From Sinorhizobium sp. B11 (GTDB lineage: Bacteria; Pseudomonadota; Alphaproteobacteria; Rhizobiales; Rhizobiaceae), in the NCBI GenBank assembly GCA_039725955.1, contig CP091034.1, positions 2,294,001-2,358,000 of the forward strand: 64,000 nt of DNA, given 5' to 3'. A program made the translations under genes and the position numbers. Shown here one piece after another: positions 42,911 to 50,523 of the stretch (position 1 is its first letter; every line of letters begins with the position of its first letter). The notes under the pieces are model-generated. The model was not told where the DNA came from. It did not search any database and saw only the letters and a list, made by a program, of their open reading frames with translations.

Positions 42911-45196
42911 ATGTTTGGCATGTGGTACCCTTCCCATCTCTCGAAGTTTGATTTTGCAACCCAGTTCGGCCCGGCCGGCATGGCCTTCGATTATCTCAGA
43001 GACGCCACCCAGCGCAGCGTTCTCTTCTGGGATGTGATGCGAAAGCGCGGCAATCAATATCGTGTCCATTCGGAAGCGGCAGCACCCCATGTGCTGAGCT
43101 TCACGCCCGAGGTGCTGCTAGACGGGCGCGACCTCGAGCGGCCGGTCAACTACGCGCTGGTTCGCATCGTCCCGCCCGAGGGCACGGACATCGACGAAAC
43201 ACGCCGGCCTTTCGTCGTGGTCGATCCGCGTGCCGGGCATGGGCCGGGCATTGGCGGCTTCAAGGCCGACAGCGAGATCGGTGTTGCACTCGCAGCCGGC
43301 CACCCCTGCTATTTCATCGGCTTCCTGCCGGACCCGGTCGCCGGCCAGACGCTCGAGGATATCGCGCTTGCCGAAGCGATCTTTCTGGAAAAGGTCATTG
43401 CGCTGCATCCGGACGCTGACGCAAAACCCTGCGTGATTGGCAATTGCCAGGCCGGCTGGGCCGTCATGATGCTCGCTGCCATGCGGCCCGAGCTTTTCGG
43501 CTCGATCATCATCGCCGGCGCCCCCCTTTCCTACTGGGCCGGCAAGCGCGGCGAATATCCGATGCGCTATACGGGCGGCCTGCTCGGCGGCACCTGGCTG
43601 ACGGCGCTGACCGGCGATCTCGGCCACGGCAAATTCGACGGGGCATGGCTGGTGCAGAATTTCGAAAACCAGAACCCCGCCAATACGCTCTGGACCAAGC
43701 AGTACAATCTCTATTCGAAGATCGATACCGAGGCGCCGCGCTATCTCGGCTTCGAGCAATGGTGGGGCAATCACGTCAACCTGAATGCGCAGGAAATCCA
43801 GTTCATCGTCGACGAGCTCTTTGTCGGCAACCATCTCGCCGCCGGCCGCATCGAGACCTCGAAGGGCGAGACGATCGATCTCAGGAATATCCGTGCGCCG
43901 ATCGTCGTCTTCTGCTCGAAGGGAGACAATATCACCCCGCCCGCCCAGGCGCTCGGCTGGATCGCCGATCTCTACGACAACGTCAACGAGATACGCTCGC
44001 ATGGCCAGACGATCGTCTACACGGTGCACGAAAAGATCGGCCATCTCGGCATTTTCGTCTCCGCCAGCGTCGCCCGCAAGGAACATGGGGAATTCTCCAG
44101 CAATATCGACCTGATCGATGCGCTGCCGCCCGGTCTCTACGAGGCGATTTTCGAAGCCAGGACGGATGCGACCGTCGGCGGCGACCTTGTCGAAGGCGAC
44201 TGGATCATGCGCTGCGAAGAGCGGACGCTCGACGATATACGCGCGCTCGGCTGCAACAATGCCGCCGATGACAGGCGTTTTGCGACGGCGGCCAAGGTCT
44301 CGGAAATCAACCTGTCGCTCTACCGCACCTTCGCCCAGCCTTTCATCCGCGCAATGGTGCCGGAACAGGCGGCCGAAGAGATGCGCAGGCTGCATCCGCT
44401 GCGGCTGCAATACGAGCTGCTTTCCGACCTCAATCCCCTGATGGCGCCCATTGCCGACCTTGCGGTCGACGTGGAGGAAGAGCGCCGCCCCGTTACCGCC
44501 AACAACCCCTTCCTCGCCATCGAGCAGATCGTTTCACAGCAGATCGTCGCCGGGCTCGACGCATGGCGTGAAGGGATCGAGGCGTTCAGCGAGGCGGCGT
44601 TCCTCACCGTCTACGGCTCGCCGTTCCTGCAGGCGGCGGTCGGCATCGATCCATGGAACGAGAAGCCGCACCGTCGCGCAAGCAAGACAGCGCTGCATGC
44701 CCAGGTGCTGAAAACAAGGATCGAGGAACTGAGGGCGCGGCTCGACAAGGGCGGCCTGCAGGAAGGTCTGGCGCGCAGCCTGCTCCATGTCGCCATGGCG
44801 CATGGCGCAGCTGACGAGCGCGGCTTTGCCGCCATCCGCCGGATGCGGCGCGCCGAGAACAACATGCCGGCGATGACGCTTGGCGAATTCAAGGCGCTGA
44901 TCCGCGACCAGTTCCTCATGCTCGTCATCGATGAGCAGGCTGCCGTCGACGCGATACCGCAACTGCTGCCGGCGGACGAGGAAGCCCGCCGCCACGCCCT
45001 CGGCTCGCTTCGTGAAGTGTTGAACGCGCGCGGCCCGCTTTCCGGCGAGGCCGAGCAGCGCTGGCAGAGGATCGTCGACCTCTTCGGCCTTTCCGCAGCA
45101 CCCCTTGCCGGAGCGGCATCGCCAGGCAGCCCATTGCAGGGTAGCCCGTCACCAGGCAGCCCGACGCCACTCAGGACCGTCAGGCGCGCGAAATAA
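42911..45196 (+). CDS. DUF3141 (PHA synthase-like) protein
   Basis: The protein is 761 aa from the ATG with GAGG seven bases upstream. Its N-terminal 450 residues are an alpha/beta hydrolase related to PHA synthase. The nucleophile box is GNCQAGW with Cys (C179), the acid is in CSKGDNITPP and the His in HEKIGHLGIF. A helical C-terminal part of about 300 residues follows, ending with a Ser/Pro/Gly repeat tail (SPGSPLQGSPSPGSP). It heads an operon with pta, ackA and fabI. A role in acyl transfer or storage of acyl-CoA seems likely. The family is not characterised to my knowledge. Confidence 0.88.
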   Translation: MFGMWYPSHLSKFDFATQFGPAGMAFDYLRDATQRSVLFWDVMRKRGNQYRVHSEAAAPHVLSFTPEVLLDGRDLERPVNYALVRIVPPEGTDIDETRRPFVVVDPRAGHGPGIGGFKADSEIGVALAAGHPCYFIGFLPDPVAGQTLEDIALAEAIFLEKVIALHPDADAKPCVIGNCQAGWAVMMLAAMRPELFGSIIIAGAPLSYWAGKRGEYPMRYTGGLLGGTWLTALTGDLGHGKFDGAWLVQNFENQNPANTLWTKQYNLYSKIDTEAPRYLGFEQWWGNHVNLNAQEIQFIVDELFVGNHLAAGRIETSKGETIDLRNIRAPIVVFCSKGDNITPPAQALGWIADLYDNVNEIRSHGQTIVYTVHEKIGHLGIFVSASVARKEHGEFSSNIDLIDALPPGLYEAIFEARTDATVGGDLVEGDWIMRCEERTLDDIRALGCNNAADDRRFATAAKVSEINLSLYRTFAQPFIRAMVPEQAAEEMRRLHPLRLQYELLSDLNPLMAPIADLAVDVEEERRPVTANNPFLAIEQIVSQQIVAGLDAWREGIEAFSEAAFLTVYGSPFLQAAVGIDPWNEKPHRRASKTALHAQVLKTRIEELRARLDKGGLQEGLARSLLHVAMAHGAADERGFAAIRRMRRAENNMPAMTLGEFKALIRDQFLMLVIDEQAAVDAIPQLLPADEEARRHALGSLREVLNARGPLSGEAEQRWQRIVDLFGLSAAPLAGAASPGSPLQGSPSPGSPTPLRTVRRAK

Positions 45197-45245
45197 CCGG
45201 GCGCAGCAGGGCTCGAAACGGTCTTACAACAGGGAGCGGAGACAG

Positions 45246-46211
45246 ATGCCGGATTGGGAAAACCCTGGCGAAGCCAGGCGACACGAGAAATACGAACGGC
45301 TGATTGTCAAGGCAAGGCAAGCGCCGCAGATGACCACCGTCGTTGCTCATCCCTGCGACGAGTCATCGCTGCGCGGGGCGGTCGAAGCCGCCGAAGACGG
45401 GCTCATGCGTCCGGTCCTCGTCGGGCCGGCGGAGAAGATCAGAACGGTTGCAAAAGCGCATGCCATCGATATCTCGCCCTTCGAGCTGGTCGATGCGCCG
45501 CATAGCGATGCGGCGGCTGCGAAAGCGGTGGAGATCATCCGCGAGGGCCGCGCCGACCTGCTGATGAAGGGCAGCCTGCATACGGACGAGCTGATGCGGG
45601 CCGTCACCTCATCGGCCACGGGCCTGAGGACGGCACGGCGCATTAGCCATGTCTTCGTCATGGACGTGCCGAACTATTCCGAGACGCTCTTCATCACCGA
45701 CGCCGCCATCAACATCGCGCCCGATCTCGACGCCAAGCGCGATATCATCCAGAACGCCATCGATCTCTTCACTGCGATCGGCCTCGGCACACCGCGGGTG
45801 GCGATCCTTTCGGCGGTCGAGACGGTGACGTCGAAGATCCCCTCGACCATCGATGCGGCCGCACTCTGCAAGATGGCCGAACGCGGACAGATAACCGGCG
45901 GCATCCTCGACGGACCGCTCGCCTTCGACAATGCGATCGATCCGGAAGCGGCACGCATCAAGGGCATCCGGTCCGAGGTCGCCGGCCGGGCGCAGATCCT
46001 CGTCGTCCCCAATCTCGAAGCCGGCAACATGCTGGCGAAGAACCTCACCTTCCTGGCGCGGGCGGATGCGGCGGGCCTCGTGCTCGGCGCGCGGGTGCCG
46101 ATCATCCTGACATCGCGTGCCGACAACGTGCGGGCGCGCCTCGCCTCCTGCGCCGTCGGCGTGCTCTTTGCCGAAGCGCGCCGGCGTACGGCGCCGATTC
46201 AGGGCGGTTGA
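45246..46211 (+). CDS. pta: Phosphate acetyl/butyryltransferase
   Basis: The protein is 321 aa. It matches the short PTA/PTB group (sometimes annotated as bifunctional enoyl-CoA hydratase/phosphate acetyltransferase) without the N-terminal domain of long Pta. Seen: RPVLVGPAEKI, ADLLMKGSLHTDELMRAV, SHVFVMDVP and the C-terminal ANMLAKNLTFLA-like NMLAKNLTFLARADAAGLVLGA (in part). It interconverts acyl-CoA and acyl phosphate. It precedes ackA by four bases, forming the classical acetate pathway pair. Confidence 0.9.
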   Translation: MPDWENPGEARRHEKYERLIVKARQAPQMTTVVAHPCDESSLRGAVEAAEDGLMRPVLVGPAEKIRTVAKAHAIDISPFELVDAPHSDAAAAKAVEIIREGRADLLMKGSLHTDELMRAVTSSATGLRTARRISHVFVMDVPNYSETLFITDAAINIAPDLDAKRDIIQNAIDLFTAIGLGTPRVAILSAVETVTSKIPSTIDAAALCKMAERGQITGGILDGPLAFDNAIDPEAARIKGIRSEVAGRAQILVVPNLEAGNMLAKNLTFLARADAAGLVLGARVPIILTSRADNVRARLASCAVGVLFAEARRRTAPIQGG

Positions 46212-46215
46212 TGCC

Positions 46216-47388
46216 ATGGACACGCTTCTCGTCGTCAATGCCGGTTCCTCCAGTCTGAAATTCGAGGTCTTCGCCGCCTCGGACCCGCTTGCGCGGCAGG
46301 TGAAGGGAAAGATGGAGGGCATCGGCACCGCGCCGCGCCTGACCATCAAGAACGCTGCCGGCGAAAAGCTCGCCGACGCCGACTATCCCGGCGAAACCGT
46401 TCCCGACCTGCCGGCGGCCATGCGGCTGGTGGGACAATGGCTGCGGGAACGGCACGAGGGGCGCCTGGTCGCCGTCGGTCATCGGGTCGTCCACGGCGGA
46501 CCCGACCACAGGCACCCGGTGCGTATCGACGCGAACCTGCTGCGCGACCTCGAGCGCTACACACCGCTTGCGCCGCTGCACCAGCCGAACAACCTGGCAC
46601 CCATTCGCGTATTGCTGGAAAACCAGCCGCAGCTCGCCCAGGTCGCCTGTTTCGATACCGCCTTCCACCGCGGCCATGATCCGGTGACCGATCACTACGC
46701 CATTCCCGCCCATTACTTCGCCGAGGGTGTGCGGCGCTATGGCTTTCACGGCCTCTCCTACGAATATGTTGCCGGCAGGCTCGCCGAGATCGCACCGGAT
46801 ATCGGCCGCGGCCGGCTCATCGTTGCGCATCTTGGAAGCGGCGCCTCGCTCTGTGCCATCCACGAAGGCAAAAGCATCGAGAGCACACTGGGCTTCACCG
46901 CTCTCGACGGCTTGCCCATGGGCACACGATGCGGGCAGATCGATCCCGGCGTGCTGCTCTATCTGCTGCAGGAGCGCGGCATGAGCCCGGCGCAATTGCA
47001 GGATCTGCTCTACAAGGAGTCCGGTCTCAAGGGCCTGTCAGGCATCAGCAACGATGTCCGCGATCTGCTGTCGAGCGACGAGCCGGGAGCCGGTCTCGCA
47101 CTCGATCATTTCGTCCATCGCATCGGCCTCAATGCCGGCATGCTTGCAGCAGCCCTCGGCGGTATCGATGCCTTCGTCTTCACCGCAGGCGTCGGTGAAA
47201 ACTCGCCCGTCATGCGCGAGCGCATAGTCCGCAAGCTCGGCTGGCTGGGAGCAACGCTTCATGAAAGGGCCAACGATGCCGGCGAATTGCTCATATCCGG
47301 CGACGACAGCAGGATCGCGCTCTACGTCGTGCCGACGGACGAGGAACTGATGATCGCACGTCATACTTTTGCACTTGTCGCCGCCTGA
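46216..47388 (+). CDS. ackA: Acetate kinase
   Basis: The protein is 390 aa. Both acetokinase signatures are present: VVNAGSSSLKFEVF at the N-terminus and YGFHGLSYEYV in the middle. Further motifs are HLGSGASLCAI (ATP) and FTAGVGENSPVMR. It converts acetyl phosphate and ADP to acetate and ATP, or the reverse. It works with the pta gene just upstream and gives ATP from acetyl-CoA when respiration is limited. It is 32 bases before fabI. Confidence 0.96.
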   Translation: MDTLLVVNAGSSSLKFEVFAASDPLARQVKGKMEGIGTAPRLTIKNAAGEKLADADYPGETVPDLPAAMRLVGQWLRERHEGRLVAVGHRVVHGGPDHRHPVRIDANLLRDLERYTPLAPLHQPNNLAPIRVLLENQPQLAQVACFDTAFHRGHDPVTDHYAIPAHYFAEGVRRYGFHGLSYEYVAGRLAEIAPDIGRGRLIVAHLGSGASLCAIHEGKSIESTLGFTALDGLPMGTRCGQIDPGVLLYLLQERGMSPAQLQDLLYKESGLKGLSGISNDVRDLLSSDEPGAGLALDHFVHRIGLNAGMLAAALGGIDAFVFTAGVGENSPVMRERIVRKLGWLGATLHERANDAGELLISGDDSRIALYVVPTDEELMIARHTFALVAA

Positions 47389-47420
47389 CCGGCAGACCAT
47401 TCAACCAACTAGAGGGGCAG

Positions 47421-48206
47421 ATGATGATCCCGGACGTGAAGGCCAAACTTCTCGAGGGCAAGCGTGGCCTGGTGGTGGGCATCGCCAACGACCAGTCGAT
47501 CGCCTGGGGCTGCGCCAGGGCATTCCGCGCGCTTGGCGCCGAACTCGCGGTCACCTATCTCAACGACAAGGCCAAACCCCATGTCGAGCCGCTGGCGGAC
47601 GCATTGGAAGCGCCGATTTTCCTGCCGCTCGATGTGTCGGTGCCGGGGCAGCTGGAAGCGGTGTTCGAGAACATCACCGCATATTGGGGCGAGCTCGACT
47701 TCGTTGTCCATTCCATCGCCTTCTCGCCGAAAGATACGCTGCAGGGCCGCGTCGTCGATGTGCCGCGCGACGGTTTCCTGAAGACGATGGACATATCCTG
47801 CTGGTCTTTCATCCGCATGGCCCATCTTGCCGAACCGCTGATGAAACGCGGCGGCACGCTCTTCACCATGACCTATTACGGCAGCCAGATGGTGGTGAAG
47901 AACTACAATGTCATGGGCCTCGCAAAGGCCGCACTCGAAAGCGCCGTGCGCTACATCGCGGCCGAACTCGGGCCGAAAGGCATCCGCGTCCACGCCATCT
48001 CCCCCGGCCCGCTGGCGACACGCGCGGCATCCGGCATTCCCGAATTCGACGAACTCCTGAACAAGGCCGAGGAAACGGCCCCCACGCGCAGCCTCGTCTC
48101 GATCGACGATGTCGGCATGGCGACCGCCTTCCTGGCGCATGACGCGGCAAGGCTGATCACCGGCGATACGATCTATATCGACGGCGGCTATCACATCATC
48201 GATTAG
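47421..48206 (+). CDS. fabI: Enoyl-ACP reductase (FabI)
   Basis: The protein is 261 aa. The FabI form of the SDR fold is clear: GLVVGIANDQSIAWG (N-terminal NADH loop), SIAFSPKD, and the catalytic Tyr-x6-Lys in NYNVMGLAKAALES. ISPGPLATRAASGI follows. It reduces enoyl-ACP with NADH. It is probably a second copy beside the housekeeping fabI, since it sits at the end of the DUF3141-pta-ackA operon. There it could regenerate NAD+ or adjust acyl chains. I recall a similar operon in Sinorhizobium meliloti. Confidence 0.93.
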   Translation: MMIPDVKAKLLEGKRGLVVGIANDQSIAWGCARAFRALGAELAVTYLNDKAKPHVEPLADALEAPIFLPLDVSVPGQLEAVFENITAYWGELDFVVHSIAFSPKDTLQGRVVDVPRDGFLKTMDISCWSFIRMAHLAEPLMKRGGTLFTMTYYGSQMVVKNYNVMGLAKAALESAVRYIAAELGPKGIRVHAISPGPLATRAASGIPEFDELLNKAEETAPTRSLVSIDDVGMATAFLAHDAARLITGDTIYIDGGYHIID

Positions 48207-48240
48207 GTCACTGGTGGGTGACGGCCTTGCCGGAAGTGCC

Positions 48241-48684
48241 CTAGCAGTTCGGGCGTATCTGCGCGGAGGTGTCCGATCCCGGAAGCCCCGAGGCGGTGCC
48301 CGTGCCGGTCATGCCGTTGCAATCCGGCGTTCCCCTGCTCATGCCGTTGCCTGTGCCGGAGGCGCCGCGCACGGACGGATTTGTCGTATCGGGATCGGGC
48401 ACGATGCTGTTGGTGGTGCTGTTTGCGTCCGGCGCCAGCGTATTGCCGGTGCCCGTGCCTGTACCTGTACCTGTACTTGTACCGGTGCCCGCGCCCGTCC
48501 CCATGCCGGTGCCGGATGTGCCGGGGCTGAAGACGCCGCTGCCGGACGTACCGCCGGCAGCACCAGCACCGCCCGTGCCGCTGCCCGCACTGCCCGTGCC
48601 GCCACCGACGCCTGAAGTCTGCGCCATTGCTGACGTCGCGAGGCCGATGGAAAGGATGGATGCCGTGATGAGCTTGAGAAGCAT
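48241..48684 (-). CDS. Secreted Gly/Thr-rich low-complexity protein
   Basis: The protein is 147 aa from an ATG with GGAGG upstream. A Sec signal peptide (MLLKLITASILSIGLATSAMAQ, in part) precedes a Gly/Ser/Thr-rich region. This includes a run of GT dipeptides (STGTGTGTGTGN) encoded by near-perfect 6-bp DNA repeats. Two Cys occur near the end (DCNG, RPNC). No family is recognised. The repeat could change length by slippage. It converges on fabI. Confidence 0.7.
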   Translation of the reverse strand: MLLKLITASILSIGLATSAMAQTSGVGGGTGSAGSGTGGAGAAGGTSGSGVFSPGTSGTGMGTGAGTGTSTGTGTGTGTGNTLAPDANSTTNSIVPDPDTTNPSVRGASGTGNGMSRGTPDCNGMTGTGTASGLPGSDTSAQIRPNC

Positions 48685-48880
48685 GAAAAACCTCCATTGC
48701 GCTTCATGGGTCATCAGGCACAACTTGGTACATCCGCCGAGGTTCCGCTCGACACGACAAGTTTTGGACGTCAGTCAACGCGCCTCGGCGTCCGAAAGCG
48801 GACCACAAAGGCGATTTATGCCCGCCCCTCCGGGGCGCGGCAATGGCGTGGCATGGGATCGATATCGGGCCCGACCGTGA
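48685..48880. other. Spacer without a recognisable gene
   Basis: These 196 bases upstream of the Gly/Thr-rich gene hold no frame with protein-like composition. The GGAGG of that gene lies at its edge. Confidence 0.3.
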
Positions 48881-49069
48881 TCAATGGCACAGCGCAAGGG
48901 CGCGCCCGCGCCCTGCGATATCATGAGCGCGATGGTGTTCGACCGAGAGAATATCGATCAGGTCGGCCAGTCTGAAGTGATGCTCGACGCCGCCGACATC
49001 GATGTGAATCTCGCTGTCGCTGATGTGTAGAGCGACGGCAACAAAGTTTCTCTCTTCGCCTTCATCCAG
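48881..49069 (-). CDS. Small acidic/His-rich frame without a standard start
   Basis: On the minus strand a frame reads LDEGEERNFVAVALHISD, then SEIHIDVGGVEHHFRLADLI, then DILSVEHHRAHDIAGRGRA and a TGA at 48881. The composition is protein-like (acidic, alternating hydrophobic), unlike the two other frames. It has no ATG, GTG or TTG. The frame stays open upstream through RKREGPLFIVSV. A GGGAGGGG lies 11 bases before an ATT codon at 49084-49082 that could serve. It may be a gene with a rare start or a remnant that lost its 5' end. Confidence 0.3.
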   Translation of the reverse strand: MDEGEERNFVAVALHISDSEIHIDVGGVEHHFRLADLIDILSVEHHRAHDIAGRGRALALCH

Positions 49070-49193
49070 TACAGATACAATAAACAGAGGCCCCTCCCTC
49101 TTTCGCTTATCCCTTTTTATAGAGTAAATCGGTGAATTCTTTATTATTAGCAGTTAATAATAATTTGTACTCAATACATTGCTGGAATTCAAT
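49070..49193. other. AT-rich island upstream of the isochorismatase gene
   Basis: The base composition drops sharply (ATTCTTTATTATTAGCAG, TTAATAATAATTTG) against the GC-rich surroundings. It probably holds promoters in both directions. TTGCTGGAATTCAA, a FixK-like motif, lies at its right edge. Confidence 0.4.
49179..49192. promoter_or_regulatory. Possible FixK-type box
   Basis: TTGCTGGAATTCAA fits TTG(A/C)-N6-(T/G)CAA. It is 199 bases from the isochorismatase-like start. One such match per about 16 kb is expected by chance, so it is weak alone. Confidence 0.25.
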
Positions 49194-49388
49194 ATGGGGT
49201 GGGCAGGACCTGGCCATGCGCTCCTGTTCCGATCAAAGGCAGGCGGGCCGGAAGTTGCCCTGTCCTTCACTTCTCCAGATGGCCGGGAGCATTGCGCAAT
49301 TGCACTGCGCGTGCGCCGCATCGCTGTTCAAATGGCCAGCCACGCCCTAACTAAGGGCGGTCACCATTCTCAGGGAATGCGCCGATGA
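49194..49388 (+). CDS. Possible small protein coupled to the isochorismatase gene
   Basis: The frame has 64 codons. The ATG at 49194 has only a weak GGAA upstream. The middle (EVALSFTSPDGREHCAIALRV) is protein-like, and the stop overlaps the next start as ATGA. Against it: the possible FixK box touches its start, and activation from there would start transcripts inside the frame. No family is recognised. Confidence 0.25.
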   Translation: MGWAGPGHALLFRSKAGGPEVALSFTSPDGREHCAIALRVRRIAVQMASHALTKGGHHSQGMRR

Positions 49389-50011
49389 CGATACCCACGA
49401 CACTTGCAGACTGGCTTTCTCCCGATCGAACCGCGTTGCTGGTCTACGATATGCAGATCGGCATTGCCCGGCAGGTGCCGGGAGCGGAAGAAACGGGCCG
49501 CCGCATCGCCGAGATCGTCGCTGGCGCAAGACGTGCCGGGATGAGAATTGCCTTCTGCCGCCACCTTTCCCTGCCGAGGCCGTGGATGGGGCTGTTTGCG
49601 ACGCGCATGGCAATGGCATGGCAGCGCACCGATGACCCCGAGGCCGTGAAACCCTGGTTTCTGAGGGACAGCGAGGCGGTTCGGATCATTCCCGAACTCC
49701 AGCCGCAGGAGCAGGATTTCGTATTCGACAAGCTGGGCATGTCGGCTTTCGAGGGAACGCCGCTCGCAATCGCCATGCGCGATGCCGGCCTTTCGGCACT
49801 GGCGATCTGCGGAATTGCAATGGAGATCGGCATAGAGCCGACCTGCCGCCATGCCGCCGACCTTGGCATCGTGCCGATCCTGCTCGAAGACGCATGCGGA
49901 TCTGGGGACGCGGACGCCGCCAGACGATCCGTCGAATCCCTTCGCTTCATGGGCGACACCATCCTGTCGAACACGCAGGATTTCCTGTCAGCCGTCGCCC
50001 GTCCGCGCTAG
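49385..50011 (+). CDS. Isochorismatase-fold protein without the catalytic cysteine
   Basis: The protein is 208 aa. The cysteine-hydrolase fold is shown by LLVYDMQIG (D22), FDKLGMSAFEGT (K116) and the cis-peptide region CGIAMEIGIEPTCRHA. Where active family members have Cys in GxxTxxCV, this protein has Gly (G149). C142 and C154 are nearby but not aligned. It is thus either a non-catalytic member or uses another residue. I recall rhizobial relatives with the same change. The upstream AT-rich island should hold its promoter. Confidence 0.87.
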   Translation: MTIPTTLADWLSPDRTALLVYDMQIGIARQVPGAEETGRRIAEIVAGARRAGMRIAFCRHLSLPRPWMGLFATRMAMAWQRTDDPEAVKPWFLRDSEAVRIIPELQPQEQDFVFDKLGMSAFEGTPLAIAMRDAGLSALAICGIAMEIGIEPTCRHAADLGIVPILLEDACGSGDADAARRSVESLRFMGDTILSNTQDFLSAVARPR

Positions 50012-50055
50012 CGCCGGCCCACTTCGGCAGCAAACTCTTCGAATAGCGACCGCCG

Positions 50056-50418
50056 TCAGGAATCGTCCTGCGTGTCGCTCTCCAGCATCGTCATTGCCCG
50101 AAGCGCTGCGTCGTCGCCCTTCAGGTGAAGGTAGTTGATAATGGAGCCGAGACTCGGATCGCACATGTCCGCAGGCATCAGCACGCCCGTCGTGTTCATC
50201 TCGTCGCGATCGACAAAACCGTCGCCGTTGTGATCCATGCGGGCCTGCATGTCGACCGTCGGCTTGCCGTTGTCATCGAGCTTCAGTCCGGGCATCAGGA
50301 CCTGATTGAAATCAGCGAACTCATCCGCATTCAGCTTGTTGTCACCGTCCCGATCAAGCTTCGTGAAAGCATTGTTGAGCATTTGCGACAATGGGTTTCC
50401 GGTAACTGGAGCTGTCAT
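50056..50418 (-). CDS. EF-hand calcium-binding protein
   Basis: The protein is 120 aa from the ATG at 50418. Two good EF-hand loops are seen: DRDGDNKLNADE (about residues 22-33) and DHNGDGFVDRDE (about 63-74). No signal peptide is present. The short C-terminal helix is acidic. Its layout is related to the EF-hand gene at 21.3-21.8 kb. It converges with the isochorismatase-like gene. Its function is unknown; calcium buffering or signalling is the simplest guess. Confidence 0.82.
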   Translation of the reverse strand: MTAPVTGNPLSQMLNNAFTKLDRDGDNKLNADEFADFNQVLMPGLKLDDNGKPTVDMQARMDHNGDGFVDRDEMNTTGVLMPADMCDPSLGSIINYLHLKGDDAALRAMTMLESDTQDDS

Positions 50419-50523
50419 GAAATCGACCTTCAATATTCCCTGATTGAAACCGCGCGTTGAGCGCGCCAGTACCAGTAGGTTGTGAAACTGGCGCAAGGCT
50501 GACGGAAGGCCGCGGACGGGTCT

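Noticed and set aside
43118..44410. Open frame of 430 codons opposite the DUF3141 gene
   Set aside because: It is a shadow frame without motifs. The plus strand has the PHA-synthase-like catalytic residues.
48470..48620. Short tandem DNA repeats as a possible CRISPR
   Set aside because: The units are 6 bp with no spacers and lie inside the Gly/Thr-rich coding sequence.
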